DNA of 64,000 nucleotides, taken from the NCBI RefSeq assembly GCF_001029285.1, contig NZ_LDZY01000002.1:1-64000 (forward strand). The letters run 5' to 3'. Below the pieces are notes generated by a model. It was given only the letters and a program-made list of their open reading frames with translations. It was not told the DNA's origin and made no database searches. Position numbers and translations under genes: made by a program. The stretch is from Desulfosporosinus acididurans. GTDB taxonomy: Bacteria > Bacillota > Desulfitobacteriia > Desulfitobacteriales > Desulfitobacteriaceae. The stretch's first letter is position 1. Each line of letters opens with the position of its first letter. Shown here piece after piece: positions 33,080 through 42,320 of this stretch.

Positions 33080-33784
33080 ATGGACTATCGATTTCCACCC
33101 ATTAAATTTAATGATCTGGGCAATATCCGTGATTCAGTGTTTTTCATTCTGAGGAATGCTATCCTTGAGAAGAAACTAGAACCAGGAGAGAGACTTGTGG
33201 AGCGGAACATTGCTGAACAACTGGGAGTTAGCAGAACTCCTGTGCGCGAAGCAATCCGCAAGCTTGAATTAGAAAAGTTAGTCACTCATATTCCACGGAA
33301 AGGAGTTGTAGTTTCCGAATTTACGAAAGCCGATATTATTGAAATTTTCCTTATCAGAGCCTCTTTAGAAGCGCTGATGGGCAGTATCGCAGCGACAAAA
33401 ATCAAACCCAAAGAGGTAGAACGCTTAGCTATGCTTGCCCAGCAGATTTCCGATGAACAAAGGAAGGGAAACATTCAAAAATCGAATCAATTAAATGATA
33501 CTTTCCATGAAATTGTCTATCGAGCAGCAGAGAGTCCGAGATTATACAACTTATTTAGTACGTTTAAAGAATATATAACAAAATTTACCCAAGTCGCCTA
33601 CTCTAAACCGGGTCGTCCGGAAGAAGTGTGGCAGGAGCACAATGAAATTATAGAAGCATTACGTGATCATGACAGTTCGAGAGCCGAAATTGCGGCAAAG
33701 CGTCATGTGCAAAATTCCAATAAGGCTTTTCTCGAGATGGCCTTTAAGGAAGATCATGAATCTATAAAGACAAATTCCTTTTAA
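33080..33784 (+). CDS. GntR-family regulator, FadR/FCD subgroup
   Basis: The 234-residue protein has a winged helix-turn-helix (LEPGERLVERNIAEQLGVSRTPVREAIRKLE, described in pieces, residues about 36-66) and an all-helical FCD ligand domain (about 80-220) with conserved Asp and His positions (N-x-FHEIVYRAA; H-x2-I) that bind metal and organic acids. It recognises sites of GTATAC type. It sits between two identical palindromes and directly upstream of the CHR transporter pair. The effector is unknown, probably a carboxylic acid. Confidence 0.92.
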   Translation: MDYRFPPIKFNDLGNIRDSVFFILRNAILEKKLEPGERLVERNIAEQLGVSRTPVREAIRKLELEKLVTHIPRKGVVVSEFTKADIIEIFLIRASLEALMGSIAATKIKPKEVERLAMLAQQISDEQRKGNIQKSNQLNDTFHEIVYRAAESPRLYNLFSTFKEYITKFTQVAYSKPGRPEEVWQEHNEIIEALRDHDSSRAEIAAKRHVQNSNKAFLEMAFKEDHESIKTNSF

Positions 33785-33792
33785 ATTATTTT

Positions 33793-33807
33793 GGTATACC
33801 GTATACC
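33793..33807 (+). promoter_or_regulatory. GntR operator before the transporter pair
   Basis: GGTATACCGTATACC is a perfect palindrome with one central base and differs from the gntR-upstream site only at that base. TTGAAA at 33814-33819 is a possible -35 six bp downstream. Confidence 0.8.
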
Positions 33808-33882
33808 GAAATATTGAAATAAAAACAGGGTATGCTTGTACAAGCAATTCTAAGGAAAAATTCATAAGTCAGGAGAGATAGT

Positions 33883-34449
33883 ATGGGAATATATTTAGAG
33901 ATGTTTATTACCTTCTTTAAAATAGGCTGTCTGGCTTTTGGCGGGGGCTATGCTGTCATTGCCATATTACAAAAAGAAGTAGTTGAATTAAAACAATGGG
34001 TTACCAATGATGAATTGACTGATATCATGGCTATTTCACAAACTTTGCCTGGGATTATTTTCGTCAATTCAGCGACGATGATTGGCTATCGAAAGAAAGG
34101 TCTCCTGGGAGCAACTGTTGCTACAATCACGTCCTGCCTGCCAACGTTCTTGCTGATCCTGCTTCTGACTTTCGTAATTTGGGGATTTACCGATAATCCT
34201 ATTGTTCATAAGGCTTTTATAGGAATTCTTCTGGGTGTTACTGCTTTAATTCTCAATTCTGTTAAGAAAACCTGGAAAACAGCGGTTAAACATTATTCCG
34301 ATGTTATCTTAGCACTTCTCTCAGCTGCCTTAATGCTTTTTACGAATATTAACGTTGTTATTGTTCTTTTACTTCTTGCGGCACTGGGCTTTGCCAAGAA
34401 TATTTACTTTTTAAAGAAGGAGGAAAAGCAACATGTCAACGCTCATTGA
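33883..34449 (+). CDS. CHR (chromate-type) transporter, first short subunit
   Basis: This 188-residue membrane protein is one half-size member of the chromate ion transporter (CHR) family: FKIGCLAFGGGYAVIAILQ at the start (the F-x-GG-x-A motif), then LPGIIFVNSATMIGYRKKG. Short CHR proteins work as pairs, and the second subunit follows with a 17-bp overlap. The N-terminal halves are similar, pointing to duplication. Chromate is unlikely to be the natural substrate; the adjacent GntR/FCD regulator suggests an organic anion, which is inference. Confidence 0.88.
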   Translation: MGIYLEMFITFFKIGCLAFGGGYAVIAILQKEVVELKQWVTNDELTDIMAISQTLPGIIFVNSATMIGYRKKGLLGATVATITSCLPTFLLILLLTFVIWGFTDNPIVHKAFIGILLGVTALILNSVKKTWKTAVKHYSDVILALLSAALMLFTNINVVIVLLLLAALGFAKNIYFLKKEEKQHVNAH

Positions 34450-34987
34450 TTTGTTTCTCGTATTTCTAAAAATTGGGGCTATTAGCTTCGGCGGCGGCTA
34501 CGCCATGATTCCTTTCTTTGAAACAGAAATGGTGTCTCATAATTGGGTATCATTAGCTGATTATGTAAAAGTTATTGCCATTGCTCAGGTCGTACCGGGA
34601 CCTTTTGCCGTAGATTCATCGTCCTATATCGGATTTAAAGTTGCTGGAATTGTCGGTGCCATAGTTGCCACCATAGCTCTCTGTATTCCTTCCTTTGTTG
34701 CTTCCGTAATTATTACTAAATTTTATACCCAGTTTAAAGCGAATAGATACGTAAATGCTCTTTTGATGGGAGTTAGACCTGCCGTTCTCGGTCTCCTTCT
34801 CAGTGCGGCCTACATTATTGGACTTAAGCCTTTATATCAAACTACTCATACTTTCATGTCTTTAACAATGCTCAAAGCCTTTATCATGGCTGTAGCTGGA
34901 TATTTTGTACTCAACCAGAAAAAAGTTAAAATTGGTACCTTCACATTTATAGCTGCGACAGCAGTGGTTGGTATTTTGTTATTCTAA
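34433..34987 (+). CDS. CHR (chromate-type) transporter, second short subunit
   Basis: The 184-residue partner has FLKIGAISFGGGYAMIPFFE and VVPGPFAVDSSSYIGFKVAG, parallel to the first subunit. GGAGGAAAAG inside the end of the first gene is its ribosome binding site. The two should form one heteromeric transporter in the cytoplasmic membrane with opposite topologies. Confidence 0.88.
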   Translation: MSTLIDLFLVFLKIGAISFGGGYAMIPFFETEMVSHNWVSLADYVKVIAIAQVVPGPFAVDSSSYIGFKVAGIVGAIVATIALCIPSFVASVIITKFYTQFKANRYVNALLMGVRPAVLGLLLSAAYIIGLKPLYQTTHTFMSLTMLKAFIMAVAGYFVLNQKKVKIGTFTFIAATAVVGILLF

Positions 34988-35001
34988 GTTTCTAAAAGTA
35001 T

Positions 35002-35076
35002 TTATCAAATCGTAGGATCCCCTCTTCTACAAGGAAGGGCTATCCTTGCTTCACCTTTAAACTGAACGAGTTCACT
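35002..35076 (+). repeat. Dispersed hairpin repeat, degenerate copy
   Basis: It contains ATCAAATCGTAGGATCCCCT and ends ACTGAACGAGTTCACTT, matching the two ends of the full repeat with a shortened middle. Confidence 0.6.
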
Positions 35077-35081
35077 TCATT

Positions 35082-35115
35082 AAAAAACGTACGAAGCAAT
35101 CTTCGTACGTTTTTT
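35082..35115. terminator. Bidirectional terminator
   Basis: AAAAAACGTACGAAG and CTTCGTACGTTTTTT form a perfect 15-bp stem with a CAAT loop, with A- and T-runs that fit termination from both directions. It separates the CHR genes from the leftward ung gene. Confidence 0.88.
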
Positions 35116-35172
35116 GTAAGTATCTGATAACACTGTGTCAGCTATTTCTGTCTAAGAAAATGCTCAAGGGGA

Positions 35173-35838
35173 TCAATCAATTTGCCAGTCAATCGGTTCT
35201 CTGCCTTGAGAGACCAGGAATTTATTAGCTCGCGAAAAGGGCCTGCTGCCGAAAAAGCCTTTGCTTGCTGATAAAGGGCTGGGATGAGCAGATTCGATGA
35301 TTGAATGGCAGGGATTCGTTATTAGTCTTTTCTTGGAACGGGCATTGTTACCCCAGAGGATAAAAACCACAGGGTCTGTCTTTTCGTTAACTAAGGAAAT
35401 AATACGGTCAGTGAATATCTCCCACCCTTTATTTTGATGAGAATTAGGTTTTCCTCCTTCTACGGTAAGCGCCGTATTAAGAAGCAGAACTCCCTGTTCT
35501 GCCCACTTTTTTAGTGAGCCATGATGAGGCATGGCGCATCCGAGGTCTGTTTGGAGCTCGCTAAAGATGTTTTGCAGAGATTTGGGTAGAGGGACCCCAA
35601 CATTTACGGAAAAGCTAAGCCCCATGCCTTGTCCGATATTGGGATAAGGGTCCTGCCCTAAAATCACGACCTTAGTGTTTTTATAAGAGGTGTAGACTAA
35701 AGCGTTAAATACGTCCTCCTTTTTAGGAAATATTTGTTTCGTTCGATATTCGTTTTTAACCCATTCCAGTAACTTAAGATAGTAATCTTTTTGTATCTCA
35801 TCCTTTAAGAGTCGTTTCCAATCTGCTTGAACTGCCAT
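35173..35838 (-). CDS. ung: Uracil-DNA glycosylase
   Basis: Family 1 uracil-DNA glycosylase removes uracil from DNA in base excision repair. The catalytic water-activating motif GQDPYP (about residue 62), the SFSV and LLLNTALTV segments, and the DNA-intercalation loop HPSPLSA near the end are all present. The frame opens at 35898, but the ATG at 35838 (MAVQADWK) follows AAGGGG and gives 221 residues, the family's normal length. It is a stand-alone gene. Confidence 0.95.
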   Translation of the reverse strand: MAVQADWKRLLKDEIQKDYYLKLLEWVKNEYRTKQIFPKKEDVFNALVYTSYKNTKVVILGQDPYPNIGQGMGLSFSVNVGVPLPKSLQNIFSELQTDLGCAMPHHGSLKKWAEQGVLLLNTALTVEGGKPNSHQNKGWEIFTDRIISLVNEKTDPVVFILWGNNARSKKRLITNPCHSIIESAHPSPLSASKGFFGSRPFSRANKFLVSQGREPIDWQID

Positions 35839-36036
35839 AATGCTGCCCCTTTCCTTTTCACTTATACTTATTCTCACAAACATGTGTCGGAAAATCAAAC
35901 TAAATTATTGCAGTAAATTGCCGGCAGAGTATTGGAAAAATATTTATAAATCTTTTAGGCAGCCTTTTGTCTGGGACATGATTTATAATAAGAATTGAAC
36001 CTAAGAAGTTAAATATTAAAGGGGTGGATTCCATCC

Positions 36037-37383
36037 ATGAGAATTTTGCATACCTCAGATTGGCATCTTGGACGAATGCTTGAAGGACGCAGCAGAATCG
36101 AGGAACAAATAAAGTTTATTGATGAACTTTGCCAAATTGTTGAAGACGAGAGAGTTGATCTTGTCCTAATTGCAGGAGATATTTTTGATACAGTGAACCC
36201 TCCGGCAATTGCCGAAGAACTGTTTTATGATGCCTTAAATCGTTTAACGTCAGGTGGAAGGCGAGGGGTCGTCGCAATTGCCGGTAATCACGACAATCCG
36301 GAACGGCTTTGCGCGTCGAGTCCTTTGGCGGCGCGGCAGGGGATTACTTTATATGGTTTTCCCAAAGATGTTTTACAGCCGAGTTTTTCGGGGTATTCTA
36401 ATGATAGAAAAGTAGTACGAAAGGCAGCGGGTCAAGGATGGGTAGAGTTACATCTCCCTGGGTGCTCGGACCCTGTAATCTTAGCCCTCCTTCCCTATCC
36501 TTCGGAATCACGGCTCAATGAGGTTTTAAATTCCAGCCTTGACGAGGAAACCCTTAGGCAAGATTATTCAAAACGTGTCCAAGAATTATTAGCTTTGTTC
36601 AGTAAACCTTTTCGATCTGATACTGTGAACTTGGCTATGAGTCATCTTTTTGTACGTGGAGGGATGCAATCAGAATCTGAGCGTCCTATTCAACTTGGCA
36701 GCGCACCGACCGTAGAAGCAGAGGCAATGCCTGGATGTGCCCAATATGTGGCTTTAGGTCATTTACATCGGGCTCAAGTTGTCAAAGGGGCACCGGTTCC
36801 GACGCGATATTCCGGGTCACCTTTGGCTTATAGCTTTTCTGAAACTGGGTATGCCAAATCTGTTATTTTAATTGAAGGGTTTCCGGGGCAGCCTGTGGCA
36901 ACTCGGGAGATTTTCCTCAGTTCTGGTTACCCTCTCGTAAAATGGAAAGTCAAAGAGGGTTTAGCTCAGGTACAGCGGTGGATTGATGACGGGAAAGATG
37001 AGCAAGCATGGATCGATTTAGAGGTTCATGTAACGAATGTCCTTAATCCTCAGGATATTCACAGCTTGCGACGTCAGAGAGAACGTCTTATTAATATTCG
37101 GCCGATTTTTCCGGAAATGGAGCAGATAACCTTAGAGGCCAGATCCAAGTTGCCTCTTGATGAACTTTTTCGCAGATTCTATCAGGATAAAACAGGTGGA
37201 GCTGAGCCGGATCAAGAGTTAGTCTCATTATTTTTAACATTGATTGATGCCGATAAGAACGAAGATAAAGGGGGCTGTTCTCAAGGTCAGAACATCGAGG
37301 AACCGGTGGAATATGAGATTCCTTTACGAGGAGGCAGTACACTGAAAGCGATGACCGACCGGGAGGGGGCCGAAACTGCATGA
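36037..37383 (+). CDS. sbcD: Nuclease SbcCD subunit D
   Basis: SbcD is the Mre11-type nuclease subunit that, with SbcC, opens DNA hairpins and processes ends. The metallophosphoesterase motifs are HTSDWHLGR (residues 5-13), GDIFD, GNHD, and LGHLH, all intact. The length of 448 residues is at the upper end of the family. The gene overlaps sbcC by four bases (ATGA), so the two are coupled. AGGGGTGGA lies upstream of the ATG. Confidence 0.95.
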   Translation: MRILHTSDWHLGRMLEGRSRIEEQIKFIDELCQIVEDERVDLVLIAGDIFDTVNPPAIAEELFYDALNRLTSGGRRGVVAIAGNHDNPERLCASSPLAARQGITLYGFPKDVLQPSFSGYSNDRKVVRKAAGQGWVELHLPGCSDPVILALLPYPSESRLNEVLNSSLDEETLRQDYSKRVQELLALFSKPFRSDTVNLAMSHLFVRGGMQSESERPIQLGSAPTVEAEAMPGCAQYVALGHLHRAQVVKGAPVPTRYSGSPLAYSFSETGYAKSVILIEGFPGQPVATREIFLSSGYPLVKWKVKEGLAQVQRWIDDGKDEQAWIDLEVHVTNVLNPQDIHSLRRQRERLINIRPIFPEMEQITLEARSKLPLDELFRRFYQDKTGGAEPDQELVSLFLTLIDADKNEDKGGCSQGQNIEEPVEYEIPLRGGSTLKAMTDREGAETA

Positions 37384-40300
37384 GACCGATCTGTTTAAGG
37401 ATTGCCGGTTTAAATAGCTTTCGTGAGGTTCAGGAGATCAATTTTACCAAACTTTGTGAGACAGGCGTATTCGGAATTTTTGGGTCAACAGGGAGCGGAA
37501 AATCTACAATTCTTGATGCTATGACTCTAGCCCTATATGGTACTGTGGAAAGGGCCGCCAATAATACCCAAGGGATACTTAATCAAGGGGAAGATAAACT
37601 CACGGTGGAATATACCTTTTGTTTAGCAGCGGGAAATCGAAGGATCACATACCGGGCAGAGCGCGCTTATCGACGTTCAGGAGACCGTACTGTTAAAGCC
37701 TCAACATGTCGGTTTGTAGAAATCCAAGGGGATACGGAATTGGTTCTGGCCTCTAAAGCCGATGAGATGACTAAAAAAGTTGAGGAAGTGTTAGGTCTGA
37801 CGGTTGAAGATTTTACCCGGGCAGTCGTTTTGCCTCAAGGGAAATTTGCTGAATTTTTAACGATAAAGCCGAAGGACCGACGTTTAATGTTGGAACGATT
37901 GTTTTCCCTTGAAGCGTATGGGCGAAATCTTACGGCCCGTCTTTCGGAACAAGCTGATAGTGCCCGCTTCCATCTAAATGGTGTCGAGCAGCGGCTTCAA
38001 GGCCTGGGAGATGCCTCAGCTGAACAGGTTTCTATGGCCGAAAAGGAGTTTGAAACCGCGAGAATTGCCTCGGAGCAATCCCTTGGGTATTTAGAGCGTA
38101 TCAAGCAAGAGTTTGAACAGGCCAAAGAACTGTGGGGGTTGCAAGAACAATTACATCAGGTTCAAGAAAGGGAATTCCGGCGTTCAGCTGTTAAACCTGA
38201 GATGGACAAGCTTTCAGAAAAGCTTGCTTTGGCAGAACGGGCGGAGAAATTACGGCCTATTTTAGAGGATCTACGCCTGGCAGAAAAAAGGCTGCGGGAA
38301 GCCCAGGAAGACGAAGAAACAGCAAGAAAAAAACTTGCACAAGCAAGAGCGAAAAAAGAACAGGCTGAGCAGCTTTGGCTGGAGATCAATCATCAGCGAT
38401 TGGAGAAAGAACCATCCTTTCTTCGCCAATTAGAACAACTAGAACAGGCGAAACGTCTGGAAACAGAGATTCAAAATCGCAGTTTGAAGTTATCTCAGAC
38501 AAGGCAGCAGTATAGCGATCTTGATCGAAAGCGTAAAGGATTGGAACAAGCATTTCGAGAGACCTTGGAAAAGAAAAGGGCCTTTGAAAAGCGGTTACAA
38601 GAGGGAAGGAGCAAGCTGAGTCAAATCACGGTCGACCCTGCCCAGCGGGCAAAAGTCAATGCTTCAGTTCAAGCCTTAGAAGCTTATGAAATTGTCTCTA
38701 AACAAGTGAGTGATTTAGAGAGAGACTTTGAAGAAAGTACAACGGAAATTAAGTCTGTAAAAACCCAGGAAGTTAATTTGGCTCGGGAAGTTAAAACGGC
38801 TCGGGAAGTCGTTACAAGACTAAAAGAAACTTTGGCGATGAGGGCCGAACACCCTCCCATACGAGAAGAGATGCTGAGCAGGCAAGCTCAGGACCTGGAA
38901 CGCAGCCGCCATGGCATTATCAATGTCGGACGGGCTGAAGCGGAGAAACAAGAAGCCGAAGGACGTTTAAAAGAGATCTCTTTGGAGTGTCAAAGAGCCG
39001 GTGCTGATTTAAATGGGTATGCTCAGGAACAAAAACTGTTATGCGCAGAAATTAACCGCCTAAAAGAATCTGTGGAGGCTAAAAAGGCCTATGTTAAAGA
39101 ACTCGAGCAGAAGTATCGGTCTAAAATACTTGCTGAGTCCTTACTGGAAGGAGACCCTTGCCCCGTTTGCGGTTCCCTGCATCATCCTTCCCCGGCTCTT
39201 AGAGTTCAGGATGGGATTATAGAAGAGGCCAATAAGGATCTTGAGGAAATCGGTAAACAGTTGCAAGATCTCGAGAAACTTGAGGCCGAGAAGGCGACAA
39301 GACTTGCAGTAGCACGAGCTCAGTTGGCTGCCAAACAAGACCTAGAAAAAAATCAGTCTCAGCTTTTAGCAGATAAACTAACCGAGGTGAAAAATTATCG
39401 TGAGGGGCTCCCATTAGCTGATAAAAACCTGACTGTAGAAGAATTAAACCGATTGTTACAGAAACAAGAAGAGAATTTAGAGGTTCAGCGTCAGTGTTTG
39501 AAGGATTGGAATCAAGAACAAGAGCAGCTTATGCATCAGTTAGAGAGTGCTCAGCATAATCTGGACGGGATTGAAGAAGCATGGCATAAGCTTCAGGCTA
39601 AAAGTGCTGCGGTTACAGGTATGGGTTCGGAGATTCAAAATAGGCTCAATCAGATTTTACAAGAACAGTCTAAGCGGCAAAAAGATTTAGAGAATTTGCG
39701 AGGACATATCCTCACATCCGAGATCCGGTTATTACAGGACCAATATTCTCGTTGGGATCAAGTAACCAGAAATTTAAGCCAAGAGTTAACACAAGTCGAA
39801 ACAGAACTGGGAAAAATAAATGCAGACCAGGAAAAACTTCTCGGTGAAAAGACAGCTTGTGAGCTTGATCTGCAGAATCTTAGGACCTTAGGAAGTGAAG
39901 CTTCTCGAACCTTGGAAGAGCTAAAACTTCAGTGTGAAGCTATAACTGGAGGAAAACCTGCACAAGAGCGGTTAGAGAAGGTAAAGGAGGAGTTAGCTCA
40001 AGTTGTTACTGCTGAAGAACGACTTAAGAAGGACTATGAACAAGGGAAAGAAGTTTGGCTGCAATCAGAACAAGCTTTTGCAGTAAACGGAAAGTCCTTG
40101 GAGCTAGCCCATGAGGCTGCGGAGTTAATCCAACTCAAATTAAAGCAGGCTCTTATAGCGTCGCAATTTTCATCGGTTGAAGCAGTCCAAAGTGCTCTTT
40201 GTGAACTCTCAGACAGAAGGAACATGGAACAAAGAGTTTCAGAGTTTCAGCAGGAGGGATTGCTTCTCGAACAAAAACGAGAAGATCTTGAAAAGCGTCT

Positions 40301-40994
40301 TCGGGGGCGAAGTCTTCAATCTGAGGAATGGTTAGCTTGGCCGATAGTGTTAAAAGAGGCGGAAAAAGTGTATACGGAAGCCGTTGAAAAGCGCGGTGCC
40401 AGTCTGCAAAGACTAAATAAGCTCAAAGAAGAACATGAAGAATGGCTGCGCTTGGAAGGTGAACGTCAAGCTTTGACTCATCGTCTCAATTTACTTAAAA
40501 GCCTGCAGAATGTATTCAAAGGAAATGGCTTTATTGAGTTCCTCGCTCAGGAGCAACTGGCAAATGTCTCGCGTGATGCTTCGGAACGCTTGAAACAACT
40601 GACCAATCAGCGCTACGCTCTGGAAGTTGATACTGAGGGAGGGTTTGTAATGAGGGACGATGCCAATGGGGGAGTACGCCGCCCGGTAAGCAGCCTTTCT
40701 GGCGGGGAAACTTTTCTTACAGCTCTAGCCCTGGCCTTAGCCTTATCTACTCAGATTCAACTGCGCGGAGAATCTCCCTTGGAATTCTTCTTTTTGGACG
40801 AAGGCTTTGGAACCCTTGATCCCCATTTGCTGGAAACGGTAATGAATACTCTGGAAAAACTGCGTTTTCAAAATATAGCTATTGGGATTATCAGCCATGT
40901 ACCGGAATTGAGGAATCGACTGGCGAGGCGTTTGCTTGTTTCGCCTGCTGAGGCCGGCGGAGTCGGGAGTAAAGTCAAATTAGAGATAGAGTGA
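37380..40994 (+). CDS. sbcC: Nuclease SbcCD subunit C (Rad50-type ATPase)
   Basis: The 1204-residue protein has the split ABC ATPase of SMC/Rad50 proteins: Walker A GSTGSGKST (about residues 34-42) at the N-terminus, and signature SLSGGETFLTALALAL and Walker B FFFLDEGFGTLD at the C-terminus. Between them are long coiled coils with the zinc hook CPVCG near residue 594. The hook dimerises two SbcC chains. It is longer than B. subtilis SbcC but complete. It works with SbcD upstream. Confidence 0.95.
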   Translation: MRPICLRIAGLNSFREVQEINFTKLCETGVFGIFGSTGSGKSTILDAMTLALYGTVERAANNTQGILNQGEDKLTVEYTFCLAAGNRRITYRAERAYRRSGDRTVKASTCRFVEIQGDTELVLASKADEMTKKVEEVLGLTVEDFTRAVVLPQGKFAEFLTIKPKDRRLMLERLFSLEAYGRNLTARLSEQADSARFHLNGVEQRLQGLGDASAEQVSMAEKEFETARIASEQSLGYLERIKQEFEQAKELWGLQEQLHQVQEREFRRSAVKPEMDKLSEKLALAERAEKLRPILEDLRLAEKRLREAQEDEETARKKLAQARAKKEQAEQLWLEINHQRLEKEPSFLRQLEQLEQAKRLETEIQNRSLKLSQTRQQYSDLDRKRKGLEQAFRETLEKKRAFEKRLQEGRSKLSQITVDPAQRAKVNASVQALEAYEIVSKQVSDLERDFEESTTEIKSVKTQEVNLAREVKTAREVVTRLKETLAMRAEHPPIREEMLSRQAQDLERSRHGIINVGRAEAEKQEAEGRLKEISLECQRAGADLNGYAQEQKLLCAEINRLKESVEAKKAYVKELEQKYRSKILAESLLEGDPCPVCGSLHHPSPALRVQDGIIEEANKDLEEIGKQLQDLEKLEAEKATRLAVARAQLAAKQDLEKNQSQLLADKLTEVKNYREGLPLADKNLTVEELNRLLQKQEENLEVQRQCLKDWNQEQEQLMHQLESAQHNLDGIEEAWHKLQAKSAAVTGMGSEIQNRLNQILQEQSKRQKDLENLRGHILTSEIRLLQDQYSRWDQVTRNLSQELTQVETELGKINADQEKLLGEKTACELDLQNLRTLGSEASRTLEELKLQCEAITGGKPAQERLEKVKEELAQVVTAEERLKKDYEQGKEVWLQSEQAFAVNGKSLELAHEAAELIQLKLKQALIASQFSSVEAVQSALCELSDRRNMEQRVSEFQQEGLLLEQKREDLEKRLRGRSLQSEEWLAWPIVLKEAEKVYTEAVEKRGASLQRLNKLKEEHEEWLRLEGERQALTHRLNLLKSLQNVFKGNGFIEFLAQEQLANVSRDASERLKQLTNQRYALEVDTEGGFVMRDDANGGVRRPVSSLSGGETFLTALALALALSTQIQLRGESPLEFFFLDEGFGTLDPHLLETVMNTLEKLRFQNIAIGIISHVPELRNRLARRLLVSPAEAGGVGSKVKLEIE

Positions 40995-41028
40995 GAGAAT
41001 TGATTTTTCATTATCCAGTATTTAATGC

Positions 41029-41091
41029 TTGACTATAATTTAAAGAAGTCATACTATTCAAAGTAAGGAGATATTTTGAAACAGGGTTTCT
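41029..41091 (+). promoter_or_regulatory. iclR promoter with IclR-type box
   Basis: TTGACT (41029-41034), 17-bp spacer, TACTAT (41052-41057) form a sigma-A-like promoter. The box TGAAACAGGGTTTCT (41077-41091) lies 19 bp after the -10. It matches the palindromes before glcF and the citE-like gene, so the regulator is probably autoregulated. The gene starts 250 bp further on; a dispersed repeat lies in between. Confidence 0.8.
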
Positions 41092-41144
41092 CAGTAATTC
41101 GAAGTTGTTTCAAGATGTAGTCATAATTGTAAATCTTTATCTAA

Positions 41145-41220
41145 TCATAAGAATCCAATTACACGACTCCCGCAGTTGCAAGTGGGAGTCGTACCCCGTA
41201 TTATTTACGGTGGGGCTAGG
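41145..41220 (+). repeat. Dispersed hairpin repeat, copy in the iclR leader
   Basis: ACACGACTCCCGCAGTTGCA and AGTGGGAGTCGT form the first stem-loop, and CCCCGTATTATTTACGGTGGGG the second, as in the 27359 copy. It lies inside the predicted leader transcript of iclR. Confidence 0.65.
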
Positions 41221-41321
41221 TACGAAAGTATGTTGGTTCTTTGAAAATGTAATGTTTCGGAACCGAGAAATCACATCCCCTAATGGGTGATAGGAAAAGG
41301 TGTTCAGAAGGAGGACCTATA

Positions 41322-42098
41322 GTGGCAGAAAAATATGTGCAAACTCTCGAACGTTCGCTGGATGTTCTGGAGGTGCTCGCTCACGCGGAAGAGCCTTTAG
41401 GGGTAACAGAAATAGGCAATCGCATTCAGTTGCATAAGAGTACAGTTCATCGTATTTTACAGACATTATGTTACCGAGGTTATGTCGAGCGAACAAAAGG
41501 GAACGAACATTATCAATTAGGAATTAAAATTGTAGAACTGGGAATTCGCTTCTTTAACGATCTTGAGATTCGTAAAGTTGCAGGACCTGTTCTCAATGAT
41601 TTAGCAAAATTATTGAATGAGGTTGTTCATTTAGTACTGCCTGACGATGGTGAGATCGTATATATTGACAAAGCTGAAAGTTCTCATGTAGTAAGTATGC
41701 ATTCCAAGGTAGGGCGAAGAGCACCTATGCATTGTACGGCTGTAGGTAAGGCTATTCTTTCTACACTTCCCGAGGAGGAGGTTCGGCACATCTTAGAGGT
41801 CAAAGGTATGACTCGTTATACGCCGAATACAATCGTTGATCCGGAAGTTTTATTTAAAGAGCTGCAATCGATTAAGGAAAGTAAAATTTCCGTCGAGAAG
41901 GAAGAAAATGAGATCGGAATCATTTGTTTGGGAACACCTGTTTTTGATTATTCGGGACGAGCCATTGGAGCAATCAGCGTTTCAGGTCCTGCCAGCAGAA
42001 TTCAGGAAAAGGGTATCGAGCGAATTGGGCAGGAAATGAAAAAAGCCGGCGAAGAAGTTTCCACAAAATTGGGATTTAACTATTTCCAAAAACTATAA
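41322..42098 (+). CDS. IclR-family transcriptional regulator
   Basis: The N-terminus is a winged helix-turn-helix (TLERSLDVLEVLA; GVTEIGNRIQLHKSTVHRIL) and residues about 80-250 form the IclR effector domain (RRAPMHCTAVGKAILS, PVFDYSGRAIGAISVSGP). The frame starts upstream at 41283, but the GTG at 41322 follows AAGGAGG at seven bases and gives the standard 258 residues. Boxes of the form TGAAAC-N3-GTTTCA lie before its own gene, glcF and the citE-like gene, making it the likely local regulator of 2-hydroxyacid use. The effector is probably glycolate or glyoxylate, by context. Confidence 0.92.
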   Translation: MAEKYVQTLERSLDVLEVLAHAEEPLGVTEIGNRIQLHKSTVHRILQTLCYRGYVERTKGNEHYQLGIKIVELGIRFFNDLEIRKVAGPVLNDLAKLLNEVVHLVLPDDGEIVYIDKAESSHVVSMHSKVGRRAPMHCTAVGKAILSTLPEEEVRHILEVKGMTRYTPNTIVDPEVLFKELQSIKESKISVEKEENEIGIICLGTPVFDYSGRAIGAISVSGPASRIQEKGIERIGQEMKKAGEEVSTKLGFNYFQKL

Positions 42099-42148
42099 CG
42101 ACTTTTCTGATTTGACCACATTTAAGCGAACTTTTCAGAAATTTACTC

Positions 42149-42207
42149 TTGACGATTTTATACCTCAGGTAGATAATAGAGTCATAAAATTATGAAACAT
42201 GGTTTCA
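42149..42207 (+). promoter_or_regulatory. glcF operon promoter with perfect IclR-type box
   Basis: TTGACG (42149-42154), 17-bp spacer, GATAAT (42172-42177) is a strong sigma-A-like promoter. TGAAACATGGTTTCA (42193-42207) is a perfect palindrome 15 bp after the -10, at about +10. This places a bound regulator on the start of the transcript. Confidence 0.85.
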
Positions 42208-42320
42208 TTTGTAAAAACACATGGTTAAGTCCTAGATAATTCTTAAGAGTAAAGGGTGTTGCAAGTATCAGTCTATCCGTCATATGGTCTGATAATCTGG
42301 CAGAGAAGGGGGAAATATTA

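Noticed and set aside
33883-34987. Chromate resistance as the function of the CHR pair
   Set aside because: Family name only; the FCD-type regulator and lack of other metal-resistance genes do not support it.
41105-41290. 61-codon frame before iclR
   Set aside because: Spans the hairpin repeat copy in the iclR leader and has no ribosome binding site.
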